From Azolla pinnata (Eukaryota > Streptophyta > Polypodiopsida > Salviniales > Salviniaceae): a DNA stretch of 36,372 nucleotides. Below are positions 1-9,312 of the stretch, piece after piece. The DNA lies in assembly GCA_037176905.1 (NCBI GenBank), contig JBBBWG010029555.1, positions 1 through 36,372 on the forward strand. The letters are read 5' to 3'. The notes below the pieces were generated by a model. That model made no database searches. It was given only the letters and a program-made list of their open reading frames with translations, and was not told the origin of the DNA. Numbering within the stretch: position 1 is the stretch's first letter; each line of letters opens with the position of its first letter. The position numbers were made by a program, and so were the translations under genes.

Positions 1-83
1 TTGGGGTTCGTTTCCTGGCTCGGTTCCCGAGGCTCGGGAAGCCATATCCATCTGTATCAGGCAGGATTCAGAAGCGTGCGTAC

Positions 84-759
84 CTCGTACGCTCGCTCGA
101 TCTGAATGAATCTCGCCGCACACGATTCCTCCTTGCACACATCCGGATGGAACTGCAAGATCCATAGCCAGAAATCAGGCTCATCACGCAGAGATTCTTT
201 CCTCTCCACACTTCCCGAGTGCAGCAGGAATGCTTCGAAGCCGCCATCGCCATGGCGGAAAGGAAACGCAAGACGAGCATGTGTGCGCGTATTCAAAGAT
301 CCGTACCTTCAGTGCCAGCTTCCGACGAGCACTCTTGATCTGTTCTTCGGACGCCCCCACGGGAACGCCCAGGGTCGTGTAGTTGTGATCGCTGGCCGTG
401 GAGGACGACCTGATCCGGGAAGATGCGGCAAACGATGATGCAGAAGATGATCTTGTTGTTGTTGATGATGATGATGATGATGAGAACGGCGGAAATGGCG
501 AAGAAGCAGCAAATGGATTCGCAGAAGAGGCCGAATGGACGATCCTCCTCCTATGATGGACACGAATCCTTCCGATGTTGCTTCTGCTAGATGAGTTCGA
601 GCAGCAGCAGCAGCAGAAGGAGGAGGAGGAGGAGGGCATCAGATTGCTGGGAGTTGCGGAAGCCGCCATGAAAGCTTGAAGGGAAGGTTCTCTATACTGT
701 GAAGAGGTCAGATTGCTGGTGGCTGCTGCTGCTGCTGCTGCGCAGGCGGAGGTCGCCAT
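84..759 (-). CDS. J-domain (DnaJ-like) protein, probably plastid-targeted; partial, runs off left edge
   Basis: Two exons are visible on the minus strand. Exon 1 runs from ATG 759-757 to 307 and ends AAG|GTACGG. Exon 2 is 152-84, starts after TTGCAG and ends GAG|GTACGC. Joined in phase 0 they give the heart of a J domain: YTTLGVPVGASEEQIKSA, then RRKLALK spliced to FHPDVCKEE with the HPD tripeptide, then RFIQIERAYE. J proteins stimulate Hsp70 ATPase through HPD. About 115 residues precede the J domain; they are rich in Ser, Ala and Arg and poor in acids, which fits a chloroplast transit peptide (inference). Poly-Ala, poly-Ser and poly-Cys runs there are encoded by trinucleotide repeats. The end of the J domain and the C-terminus must lie beyond position 1, because reading on from exon 2 reaches a stop within about 10 codons. 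The RFIQ..AYE stretch resembles plant J20/DjC small plastid J proteins, but the subfamily is uncertain. Confidence 0.8.
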
Positions 760-778
760 GAAAGCTCGAAGGGAAGGT
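639..778 (-). repeat. Tandem duplication covering the J-protein start codon
   Basis: Segment 639-688 (tcagattgctgg ... gccatgaaagcttgaagggaaggtt) is repeated with few changes at 708-778, where a GCT tract is inserted. Each copy carries an in-frame ATG in the same context (minus strand TTCCCTTC-R-AGCTTTCATGGCG): ATG 759-757 (Met1) and ATG 669-667 (Met31). The protein therefore repeats an F-M-A-[TA]-S-A ... SNL pattern. Confidence 0.8.
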
Positions 779-927
779 AACTGTTGGACGTCGAAAGAAC
801 GTACGAGAGAGAACGCGAGAGGGCCGGGAGAGAAGGAAGAAGGAATCGAAGGCAGTGGATTGGAGGAGACGGAGAGGTCGAAGATACAGACAGGCGAAGC
901 TGCAGCAGCAGAGAAGCAGGAGGAAGG

Positions 928-992
928 TTTTAGGGTTAGGGTTAGGGTTAGGGTTAGGGTTAGGGTTAGGGTTAGGGTTAGGGTTTTAGGGG
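928..992 (+). repeat. Interstitial telomere-like (TTAGGG)n array
   Basis: TTTTAGGG at 928-935 is followed by eight uninterrupted TTAGGG hexamers (936-983) and closed by TTTTAGGGG (984-992). On the gene strand of the J-protein it reads as CCCTAA repeats about 170-235 bp upstream of the first ATG, the place where plant promoters and leaders carry telo-boxes (AAACCCTAA). Unique sequence on both sides shows it is not a chromosome end. Confidence 0.9.
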
Positions 993-1042
993 AGACAGAA
1001 ATGGGAGAGAGAAAGGTTTCTTTATATACTGTTTACTTTCAG

Positions 1043-1420
1043 TGCTGACGTGGATTTTAAAAATTAATCCTTTTTTCTGAATTTTCGGTGCTGACGTGGA
1101 TTTTAAAATTAATCCTTTTTTCTGAATTTTCGGTGCTGACGTGGATTTCAAGAATTCAACCCATTTTCACTGCTGACGTGGATCTTAAAAATTAAACCTT
1201 TTTGCTGAACTTTCAGTGCTGACGTGGATTTTAAAAATTCATTCTTTATTTGCCGAGTTTTCAGTGTGCTGACGTGGATTTTAAAATTTAATTCTTTTTT
1301 TGCCGAATTTTCAGTGCCGACGTGGATTTTAAAATTTAATTCTTTTTTCTGAATTTTCAGTGCTGACGTGGATTTTCATCATTTCACCCTTTTTTCTGAA
1401 TTTTCGGTGCTGACGTGGAT
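1043..1420 (+). repeat. 46-bp minisatellite, nine units each with a TGCTGACGTGGAT core
   Basis: Cores start at 1043, 1089, 1134, 1171, 1217, 1267, 1315, 1361 and 1408, spaced 46, 45, 37, 46, 50, 48, 46 and 47 bp. The core is invariant except unit 7 (TGCCGACGTGGAT). Spacers are AT-rich and drift (ttttaaaaattaatcctttttctgaattttc-like). TGACGTGG is a C-box/G-box hybrid ACGT element recognised by bZIP factors and matches the UPRE consensus TGACGTGR. The array lies 0.3-0.65 kb upstream of the J-protein start. Confidence 0.9.
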
Positions 1421-1707
1421 TTCGAAAATTCAACCTTTTTCTTTGCTGAATTTTAATAACAAAAAGAAACAATTTGATAAAATGAGGGACAATAGGAAAA
1501 AGAAAAAAAACAAATGTTTTTTTTGGAAACAAAAGTAATGGATAAGATTTTGCTGACCTCATCGAAAAACACTAATTTCCTCTCACTACCAAAATGCATA
1601 AAAAATAAATAAGGGAGAATTTGCCCCCCAAAAAAATGAAAAACAAAACAGAATTTAATGCCTAATTTTAAAGAACCAATGTGCGATTCATGGATCGATT
1701 AACCCCG
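1421..1707. other. AT-rich non-coding spacer
   Basis: I see no gene. The sequence is A/T-rich with short poly-A and poly-T runs. An open frame on the minus strand here has Lys/Phe-rich low-complexity content and is judged spurious. Confidence 0.6.
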
Positions 1708-2006
1708 AATCGATTGATTGTGAGCTCAATTAACATCAGATTAACTAGTTTATTAACGTTCAATCACTTGATAATTACCAGATTAATGCATTGATCAATT
1801 CATTATATTCTAAAAGTACTGACTTTTGTTAATCGGATATAGGAAGGGAATTTACGCCAATCAATTGATTGTGAGCCCAATTTAACATCAGATTAACTAG
1901 TCGGTTAACGCGCGATCGCTTGATAAACACCAAATTAATGCATTGATCAATTCATTATATTCCAAAAGTACTAACTTTTGTTGATCGAATATAGGAAGGG
2001 AATTTA
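1708..2006. repeat. Two-copy tandem duplication, period 151 bp
   Basis: Copy 1 starts at 1708 (aatcgattgattgtgag) and copy 2 at 1859 (aatcaattgattgtgag). Both continue through agattaactag, attaatgcattgatcaattc and atataggaagggaattta. Divergence is by point changes and small indels. The sequence is non-coding and rich in TTAAT/ATTGAT; no terminal repeats or target-site duplications are visible. Confidence 0.85.
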
Positions 2007-3453
2007 TTAGGATCGATTAGTAGGAAACGATCGGGAATAAAATCCGATACTATCGCAGAATTAATTGGGCGTTAAGTTTTAGTGGAAGTTAGTTTGTAAT
2101 TTCTGATTTCAGTAGGCATTAAAATGCAATTTACAATTTTGTTAGGCATTTTTCGGTAATTCTCCCTAATAATAATTCCTTTCTCTTTCCTTGGTTAATT
2201 GTCATATAGTTAGTGCAAGGAAAATGGAGAGATTAATTAAGTAATTGATTGGTTAATTAAGAACTACCAAACAACTCCTAACAAATTAATTAATTACATG
2301 TTAACGCCTACTATAAACTAGAAGTTACTAAAAATTTACAAATTTATATCCATATACATATGTGTGTGTGTTTTCGAAAGGCCAATCTGATCCATGAGAC
2401 AAAGAATACAACAATGGGATGTGTCCCAGTCATCTCTCCGCATGTGTAATAATAGGACACATGGGATTGGTGCCCTCTGCCAACCCTTCGATCAATCATG
2501 TACTTCAATCTTCCGTAAGCAGACGTTAATATATCTTTCTTTCTCTTAGAACTCTTCGATCGTGTCGATCTGCTCTACGTCATCTGCTCTACAATCTGTC
2601 GATCGTGCTCTCACTGATCTCATACAAGTAGTATATTGCTGCCCTTTTCAGCGCAAAATCCACATACTGCTTTTTTCCTCCTTCCAATCTCCACCACAAT
2701 TCCGGCTCTCGCCAGTTACAAGTCGCCAGAGAAGCGAGAAGAGCTCGCCTACCAGCTAAAGTTGGCCATAGAGCTTCCTTGCCTCATGGCCACAAGATAC
2801 TACCAACTAACTGTACCTTACTCCCCCTCCCCCTCATTGCATTAATCATCATTGAATCAATACATGCACCTCATCATTCAATCGACACATGCGCCCCGAG
2901 TGGCTCTCAGTTAGTTACTGGAACTTCCGAGATCTGCAGAGTCGTTCCCACCCCACAACAGAGCCAACAGCCAGCCAATACGTAGTTCGATTCACGACAC
3001 TACATCGCTCCAAGAATTATTGGTGGTGACGTTGGTTGTGTCGAAGCCAGGAGGGCCATGCTTCGAACCCCCATGAGAGCTATTCCTGGTTAGATACAAG
3101 TTATTGAAATCGAGCATGTCTTCCCACCTGCCACGTTGAATGCATTATAACTAGACCAAACGAACAAATTTCATATCAATTATTAAACAGCATTATCCCA
3201 TTACCACTGCCAGCCAATGCCTACATGCCAAAACCTTGGCAAATGACTTTGCCCTTACTATAGAGAGGGCTCCATCCAACATAGCCACCGTTCAATCTTT
3301 TGCTTTCATCTGCATTCAGAAGGTGGAATTTTGCTTCACTTGGGTGGTGGTTTTCTTGGAGCTCATTCGATTCACTTGCTACCAACATTTGCTTCCAAAG
3401 TTTGAAGCCAATACATACATTTGATTCTCCAACTGCCTTGTAACGATCGCTGA
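2007..3453. other. Intergenic region, no recognisable gene
   Basis: Mixed AT-rich sequence. Short plus-strand open frames (around 2562-2985 and 3236-3424) have no recognisable domain and no supporting splice structure. A (tg)n stretch sits near 2360. Confidence 0.5.
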
Positions 3454-3792
3454 CAAGGTTTACGATCCCGAAGTTTTAACTGATCAAGTATGGACAGGTT
3501 ATACTGTTAATCTCGATCCACTGGCTAATAAAAACAGCTGATGTTGTTATCTCAATACCAGATCAGAATATGGTTTTGACATAGAGGAGCGATTTCATCC
3601 CTTTCCAATCTTAACTGTTAGAGGAGCAAGGTTTATGATCCTGCAGTTTAGCCGATCACTTTTATAATATGGAGAGGTTATACACTGTTAATCTTGATCC
3701 ACTGGCTAACAAAAACAGCTGATTTGGTTATATCAATACCACATCAGCATATGGTTTGACATAAAGGAGCGACTTTCATCCCTTTCCGATCA
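3454..3792. repeat. Two-copy tandem duplication, period about 174 bp
   Basis: Copy 1 starts at 3454 and copy 2 at 3628 with the shared start caaggttta-y-gatcc. Both contain gatccactggctaa-y-aaaaac, agctgat and ggagcga..tttcatcccttt. The block lies just beyond the stop codon of the FEN1-like gene, so it may be in its 3' untranslated region or downstream flank. Confidence 0.85.
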
Positions 3793-3918
3793 AATGTCAC
3801 TTCAAGCATACGTATGTCCAACACTTACCTAAATTTTGCATATGTAGCATATACGCTTTAACGGTACATGAAATAATGGAACCTCCCCTCCTTGAGTGGA
3901 CTAAGTAAGTACACGAGC

Positions 3919-6900
3919 TCATGACTTTGTATTGGCCATTCTGATCCTTTGGATAGCCTGCAAAAGAAAATATAGATTCCTCTGATTACATTGTTTGCCA
4001 TTCCATGTTTCAACAGAATTACAATCCATGAGAGCTAGACCTTCATCACACGGTCATGATTAAAATTATTTTCATCTACTAGAAACGTCCTCAAACCCTG
4101 TCATAAAAACAACAGAAGTTGGGGAAATAAGTGATGGAAAAGAAATAAAGGACAGATCGACCTCTTTTGGAACTAAAAGATTTTAGCATTTTTTTTCTTT
4201 ACCTCCTCATCAGGAGGTATCCATTTCAGATCAGCCTGTTTTTCTGGTGAATTGACAACAGGATCCTTGAACAGCGCTCTTACTTCTTGGAATGGCCATG
4301 TATCTGGTACCTGATACCTGCTTAAACTAAGCTGTTACCAAATGGGAATAAATAAAAACCATGAGTTACTCTAACAACAAAGTATGGACTTCACTATACC
4401 TTTCCTTATTCAGGTTCTCAATAATGCACTCTATGGTACCATGCTTGCGGACTAGCTTAAGAGCAGTCTGTGGTCCAATACCTTAAACATCCATGCATTA
4501 CACTTGATAGGGCTTCAAGGGAATGCTCATACTAAATTTAATTAAATAGTTTAAATGTGGAACGGATGCACTGGCATTATATGCCATGAAGTAGGTTCGT
4601 CTGGAATTAATTATTCTTACACCAGAATCATTTTAGATCATCTACCTTTCCACTTACATCAGACTGAATATTCGACTGTACGTTACAAGTATGAACACTG
4701 CAATCATCCAATTATTCTGTAATGGACAAGGATGCCTACCTTGATTTATATGGTTAAAGGATACTTTCATTTGTTGATGGATTTGTATGATTGCAGCCCA
4801 CCTAGTTTGTCAATCATATCCCACACTGTTTTGAAGATAACTGCTGTTTTACTCTGTCCATTCTCTATTGAGCTGTAACTTTGGGGAGAATTTTCTTTTC
4901 CAAAGGTTGATAATACCATAAGTCTGTTCTTGATCGTGCGCGATTTCCAGATTATACAGCGTCTGAGCTCTACTAACCATATAATTTACATGTGAAAAAG
5001 GTAAACGACCTTCCACAAGTGGCAGGTGTTATATGCTCCCATTTAAGGGGAAATCTATGTTACTATTCTAGCACAAGAATGCATTAGTATTGAACACTGC
5101 AATCATAAACATAAACAGGTATAGACTCCAATATCTACACCATTTCACAGAAACAAATCCAAGAACGTCAATACTTGCCCAATTAATAAGTGCATGGTAT
5201 CACATAACGAGTTGATTTGATAAACAGTTCCATCAGCAGTCATAGAAACAGAAATATACCTTTGATAGTATCACAATAATCACACCCACAAAGGATGCAG
5301 AGGTCAATGAACTCATCCATTGTCATCTCCAAGCACTCTAATATCTGCATCCAAAATTCCACAAACTTGAGCAAGGTACAAGTTCCTACAGTGCGACATG
5401 AGCGGTTCACCATGATTTTCAGGAAGGCTCTAGTATGCAGACCAGGTGTTGTTATCATATATCTATCATTCATACCTTAACAATATCAAACTCTACAACA
5501 GGAGTCTTGTGAGATATTGGTCGCATCAGATTCTTTAGAAACTTAGGTGCCCCGAAAGTGAGTGAGTCCATATCTTCTGATGCTACACCATAAACCTAAA
5601 TAGATGCAGAGTACAATAAAATAAGACCTTTTGGTGCAAAATTTCCATAAGAAAAGCAATAAATTCTTCTTCCAACCAAAACACCTTTCCAGATTTGCAT
5701 AAAGCTGTACATTCAGCTTCCGCTTCACCAGGGGCCTTGAAGAAAAGAAAATCACAATGGGAGCTTATAATGACTTTCAAGGCGATAATGCCTGAATTTA
5801 ACACATTTTAAAACACTCTCTATCATACTGGATTACCTAAATACAAGATGTTGCACCATTATTTAGGATGCAAAAAGTTTGCATGTCTAATCCAATACAT
5901 ATATTTGAACTGGCATATTAACGTTATATCATATCAATATTATGAACATATTCTACACGTTAACCAGATTGCTATACACAAAGGAAGTTGAATATTATGA
6001 CATCCTTGAATTCCTCCATGCTTTTGGATAAAATTATGTGCTTCAATCCAGATGCAGAAACCCAATGACAACTATAAAGCATGATTGGCAATAAGTTACA
6101 GCTACTGGATGTTATATAGAGCGCTTTTGTTCTCTTTCTACTTCCTAACTCATCTGTAAGATAGAAATGAACAATAGATGCAATGGATGAAAATGATGGG
6201 GCATGTACTCGAGGTCAGAGTGACGTTCATTAACAGCTGCAAAAAGCAAAGAGAAACTCCAGTACCTGAACTGCAGGTAAACCCATTAGCTGTAGCAATC
6301 TAAAGCAGTCTTCATTGTGTTGCTTTGTGACCTGAACGAGAATCAGTTTTATTCACTTTTGAGAATATTTCAATAGAAGTTAAAAAGAAAATGCTGACTA
6401 GATTGATCATAACCTAACTTCACTGTCCGTTTGCTATACTTCTCGATGTCCCTTCTATCACCATTCTGCAAATAAACACATCAAGTTAACTCACAACAAA
6501 AAGATTATTGAAATGCATATTTTACAACACCAAAATGTCCTCACCTCCAACGCTCTCAGCAAATCTAATGCAGCATGCTCTTGCCTGAAGGAACTGCAAG
6601 CAAAATAAGATATGACCAGATAATAAGAAGGAAATACCTATGAGTAATTCCTTATTTCCTAGAGCAATTATACGTATCATATTAGAGAATTGTGCGGCAA
6701 ATCAACCCCTGTTTCTCAATCATATGTATTTTTATGAGCAGGTTTAATGTGTTTTCTATCAGAAACTAAAAGGGGATTGCATAATCCCCCCCCCACGTGG
6801 TATAAATAAATGTGGAACGAACCGTTTACATAGTTCACCCATCTTGAGTTTTGGAGGTTCACCATCGAAAACATACCTGATAATGTGATCAATGTAAGCA

Positions 6901-8938
6901 CGTTTGGGCCATATGCAGGGGTTATGCACTTTCAGAACAAATGTAATAGTCTGTGGCAACACTACTGACTTAGACTTACAAAGGTTGAATACCACCCTCT
7001 AACAGTCGGATTGTTCTGGTGAACATACCCTGCAAATGACTGCAGTTTAAATGAATGAGATCTATGAAAAACTTAAGTCAACCAAACCTATAAATAACAA
7101 CATTCGAAATTGCATTTTTTCACCTTGTTACATCCCCAGCCTCATTCGTGAGCATTGTCGTACCAGTACGGCCTACCACAATCTGCAAAAAAAGTTCAAA
7201 ACATGCATATGCATCATAGCTTACTTTTGCATGTGCCATAAACAAGTATAAATCTGTAAAAAACACTGTGGATTTTCCTGAGCTGCATAAGACATCTAAG
7301 AAGATATTTTTGAAGAAATATGAGCTTGTTCTTGATCATTGAGCATGCAAACCGGGAGATTGTAGGATATAACAATCCTAAAATCACCTTAAGCTTTGTG
7401 TGTGTTATCCCCCAGTCTGATGAATACTCACTTCCAAATAGGAACTTCGTTTTGTGAGCTAAGTGGCTGCCAAAGTTTTTATGGCTCCAATAGAATGATA
7501 ATGGTATTTGAGAATGATGTAAACGACAATCACTACACTAATCTGCATGCTTTATATCTTATTATGATCAGAGATGATATGATAACTTACTCCAAGACTC
7601 AACGAGAGAATCTGTAAGGAGCTAAATGAATAAGATGTAGTTTTAACTTGCAAAGCTGACACGTGAACTTCTGAACATTTACCCTGGTTATGAGTTCTAG
7701 AACTCATGTGTCCGTTCAAGGTGAGTTCTAAGCATCAAATGTATGATCCTTTGTTGTAAAATTTAGCAAAGACTACATGTAAAGTGAGCTTAAAATTTCC
7801 TGTCTATTAGGTGATTCTCTCGTTGATTAAGGCTAGAAGTAAAAGATTAATATATTATTTTCATTCAGAAGCTTCTATCTTTGCTAAGTGAATATTCGGT
7901 GAGGCATCATTCATCCTAAATTTATTTATTCAACTCTTGCATGAAGATTAAGTGAATATTCTTGACTCGATGAAGATTGGAGTAAGTGTTGTATGTTCCT
8001 GATCTTATAGCGATATAAATTGTACAGTTAAGTGGAGTGTCTATAGCACCATTCATTAGGAGTATTCCACGATAAGTTTATCAAGGATACACACTCACGG
8101 TGGCCATTACGGCCAACACACCTGAGCTGCTAAATGGAGTTGAGGATTTGCCAAGCACCAAAATGTGACAGCTATCCTTAAATATCTATAAATTTCCAGG
8201 CAACTTCATGCAAATTATGATAAAATGTATACAATTTTAAGAAAAAAACAATGATGGTTGATTTTTATCGCTCAATAATATCCTATAGTTATCAATCCAT
8301 TGCATGACTGGTATACTTGCCATCATACATGAAATTGTCTTTCGAACTACTAGCTACGTACGATGCTATATATAACATCCTTACCTGATGATTTCATCAA
8401 CTCGTTTGCTTCAAAATAATCCGCAAGGCAGTAGGCCTCGGTTTTTCGTATGTTTGCCATAATAGACGTTTATGTGTTTTAAGACGTTCATAAGAACAAA
8501 AAACATTCTTTATAAAATTCACTTCAATCGACCGTGTATGAATTATTATCATTACTCTGTGCTGTTCTTTACATGGTGCACGGCGCTCACCAGAAACTGA
8601 TACATACTTGTGCTTGCATCGATAGCAATTCTATGGCCAGAAAAGCTGTCAAATGTGAGCTCCTTCATACAGCCCGGTGCGTGCTCGTTGAGAAGCTTTG
8701 TCAAGCCCTAGAGAACAGGAAATGGAGATACGTGTACGTGAAATGTACGGATGCATGCAAGCACTGTGAGGTAGCGACGGCTAACGAAAGACGAACGGAG
8801 TGTGAAAACAGCATGAGGAGTGGAAGCGTTGGGGAACATGATGCTAAAAGGGAAAAAACCTGACGGAGAAAGCGAACGGCGTCACGAAGGAAGAGCAAGG
8901 AAGGAAAACAAGCACAACGAGCCAGCTATAGAGAGACC

Positions 8939-8983
<45 letters not shown>

Positions 8984-8997
8984 ACCTTGATTCCCAT
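3919..8997 (-). CDS. FEN1-like flap endonuclease (XPG/Rad2 family), degenerate copy with 16 inferred exons
   Basis: Exons on the minus strand: 8997-8986, 8436-8385, 8121-8099, 7182-7124, 7039-6980, 6876-6823, 6593-6545, 6465-6418, 6331-6266, 5735-5685, 5595-5476, 5344-5260, 4481-4400, 4317-4203, 4097-4041, 3957-3919. Together they total 972 nt (323 codons), against roughly 380 usual for plant FEN1. FEN1 landmarks in order are [23 protein letters not shown] (Asp86 in human numbering), [20 protein letters not shown] (Glu158/160), [15 protein letters not shown] (Asp179/181), [14 protein letters not shown] (Asp233), [10 protein letters not shown] and YQVPDTWPF. The family cuts 5' flaps in Okazaki-fragment maturation and base-excision repair in the nucleus. 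Oddities: the first catalytic Asp (34) is not found in the short, weakly matching exons 2-3; the junction after 6418 lacks a GT donor in the right phase; the protein stops at ANTKS, before the QGRLxxFF PCNA-binding motif. Exons 4-16 are secure; exons 2-3 are tentative. It may be a pseudogene or a diverged paralogue. Confidence 0.85.
6413..6420 (-). other. Defective splice donor in the FEN1-like gene (intron 8)
   Basis: Exon 6465-6418 must end GTGAAG to join in phase 0 to GTCACAAAG at 6331. The genomic minus strand reads GTGAAGTTAGGTTATG. Using the GT inside AAGTTAGG drops one exon base and shifts the frame; using the later GTTATG shifts it the other way. An ancestral AAG|GTTAGG that lost one G explains the sequence. 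A one-base assembly error would look identical. Confidence 0.75.
7599..7826. repeat. Inverted repeat with nested palindrome inside a FEN1-like intron
   Basis: A perfect 14-bp inverted repeat, TCAACGAGAGAATC at 7599-7612 and its reverse complement at 7813-7826, flanks about 200 bp. Near the centre is an 18-bp perfect palindrome, ATGAGTTCTAGAACTCAT, at 7690-7707. Further arm complementarity is only patchy. I see no target-site duplication. It could be a decayed foldback/MITE-type element or chance. Confidence 0.5.
8945..8980. repeat. (GA)n microsatellite
   Basis: About 18 GA dinucleotides. On the gene strand it is a (CT)n tract that begins a few bases after the first FEN1-like donor (AAG|GTACTTCTCTC), so it forms the 5' end of intron 1. 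Confidence 0.9.
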
Positions 8998-9014
8998 GGT
9001 AATAGTTCGATAGC

Positions 9015-9017
9015 CAT
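9015..9017 (-). promoter_or_regulatory. Upstream out-of-frame ATG before the FEN1-like start
   Basis: ATG 9017-9015 in the context CGCCATGGC lies 20 nt upstream of the MGIK start (8997), in another frame. Its frame overlaps the main start and, after splicing at 8986 to exon 2, meets a TGA in that exon. If the leader reaches this far it would compete with the main start. The transcript start is unknown. Confidence 0.45.
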
Positions 9018-9166
9018 GGCGATGGCGATGGCGAGGGCGAGGGCGAAGAGGAGAGAATGCGAGGTTCGGTGAGCAAGGTGAAGTCGAAGCAGCAGAAGCG
9101 AACTCCATGGAAGCAGCAAAGCACAGAAAACAGCGAGGGAAGAATACGACGAGGGCGGGCTAAGAC

Positions 9167-9312
9167 GACACCCCCGTTTTACTATAGAAACACACCCCCC
9201 CTTTATGCTATATCGACACCCCCTTTTGCTATGCCCACACCCCTTGTATTATGTCGACACCATTATGTTAAGTCGACACCCCTTTTGTTATGTCCACACC
9301 ACTCCTTTTGCC
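9167..9312. repeat. 20-bp minisatellite, seven degenerate units
   Basis: Units of the form [gc]acaccccttttgttatgtc start at 9167, 9191, 9214, 9235, 9255, 9274 and 9294, spaced 24, 23, 21, 20, 19 and 20 bp. They are C-rich then T-rich on the plus strand. The array sits 170-315 bp upstream of the FEN1-like ATG, in its probable promoter. Confidence 0.8.

Noticed and set aside
106..438. 110-codon plus-strand frame over the J-protein exons
   Set aside because: It is the antisense of the spliced J-domain exons and has no motif of its own.
928..992. True chromosome end
   Set aside because: Only about 65 bp long, with unique genic sequence on both sides.
1043..1420. CRISPR-like repeat-spacer pattern
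   Set aside because: Spacers are versions of one another, the unit is a diverging minisatellite, and the genome is plant nuclear DNA.
7385..7465. Short minus-strand frame ([16 protein letters not shown]) as a retrotransposon fragment
   Set aside because: Too short, and I could not match it to gag, protease, RT or integrase motifs.
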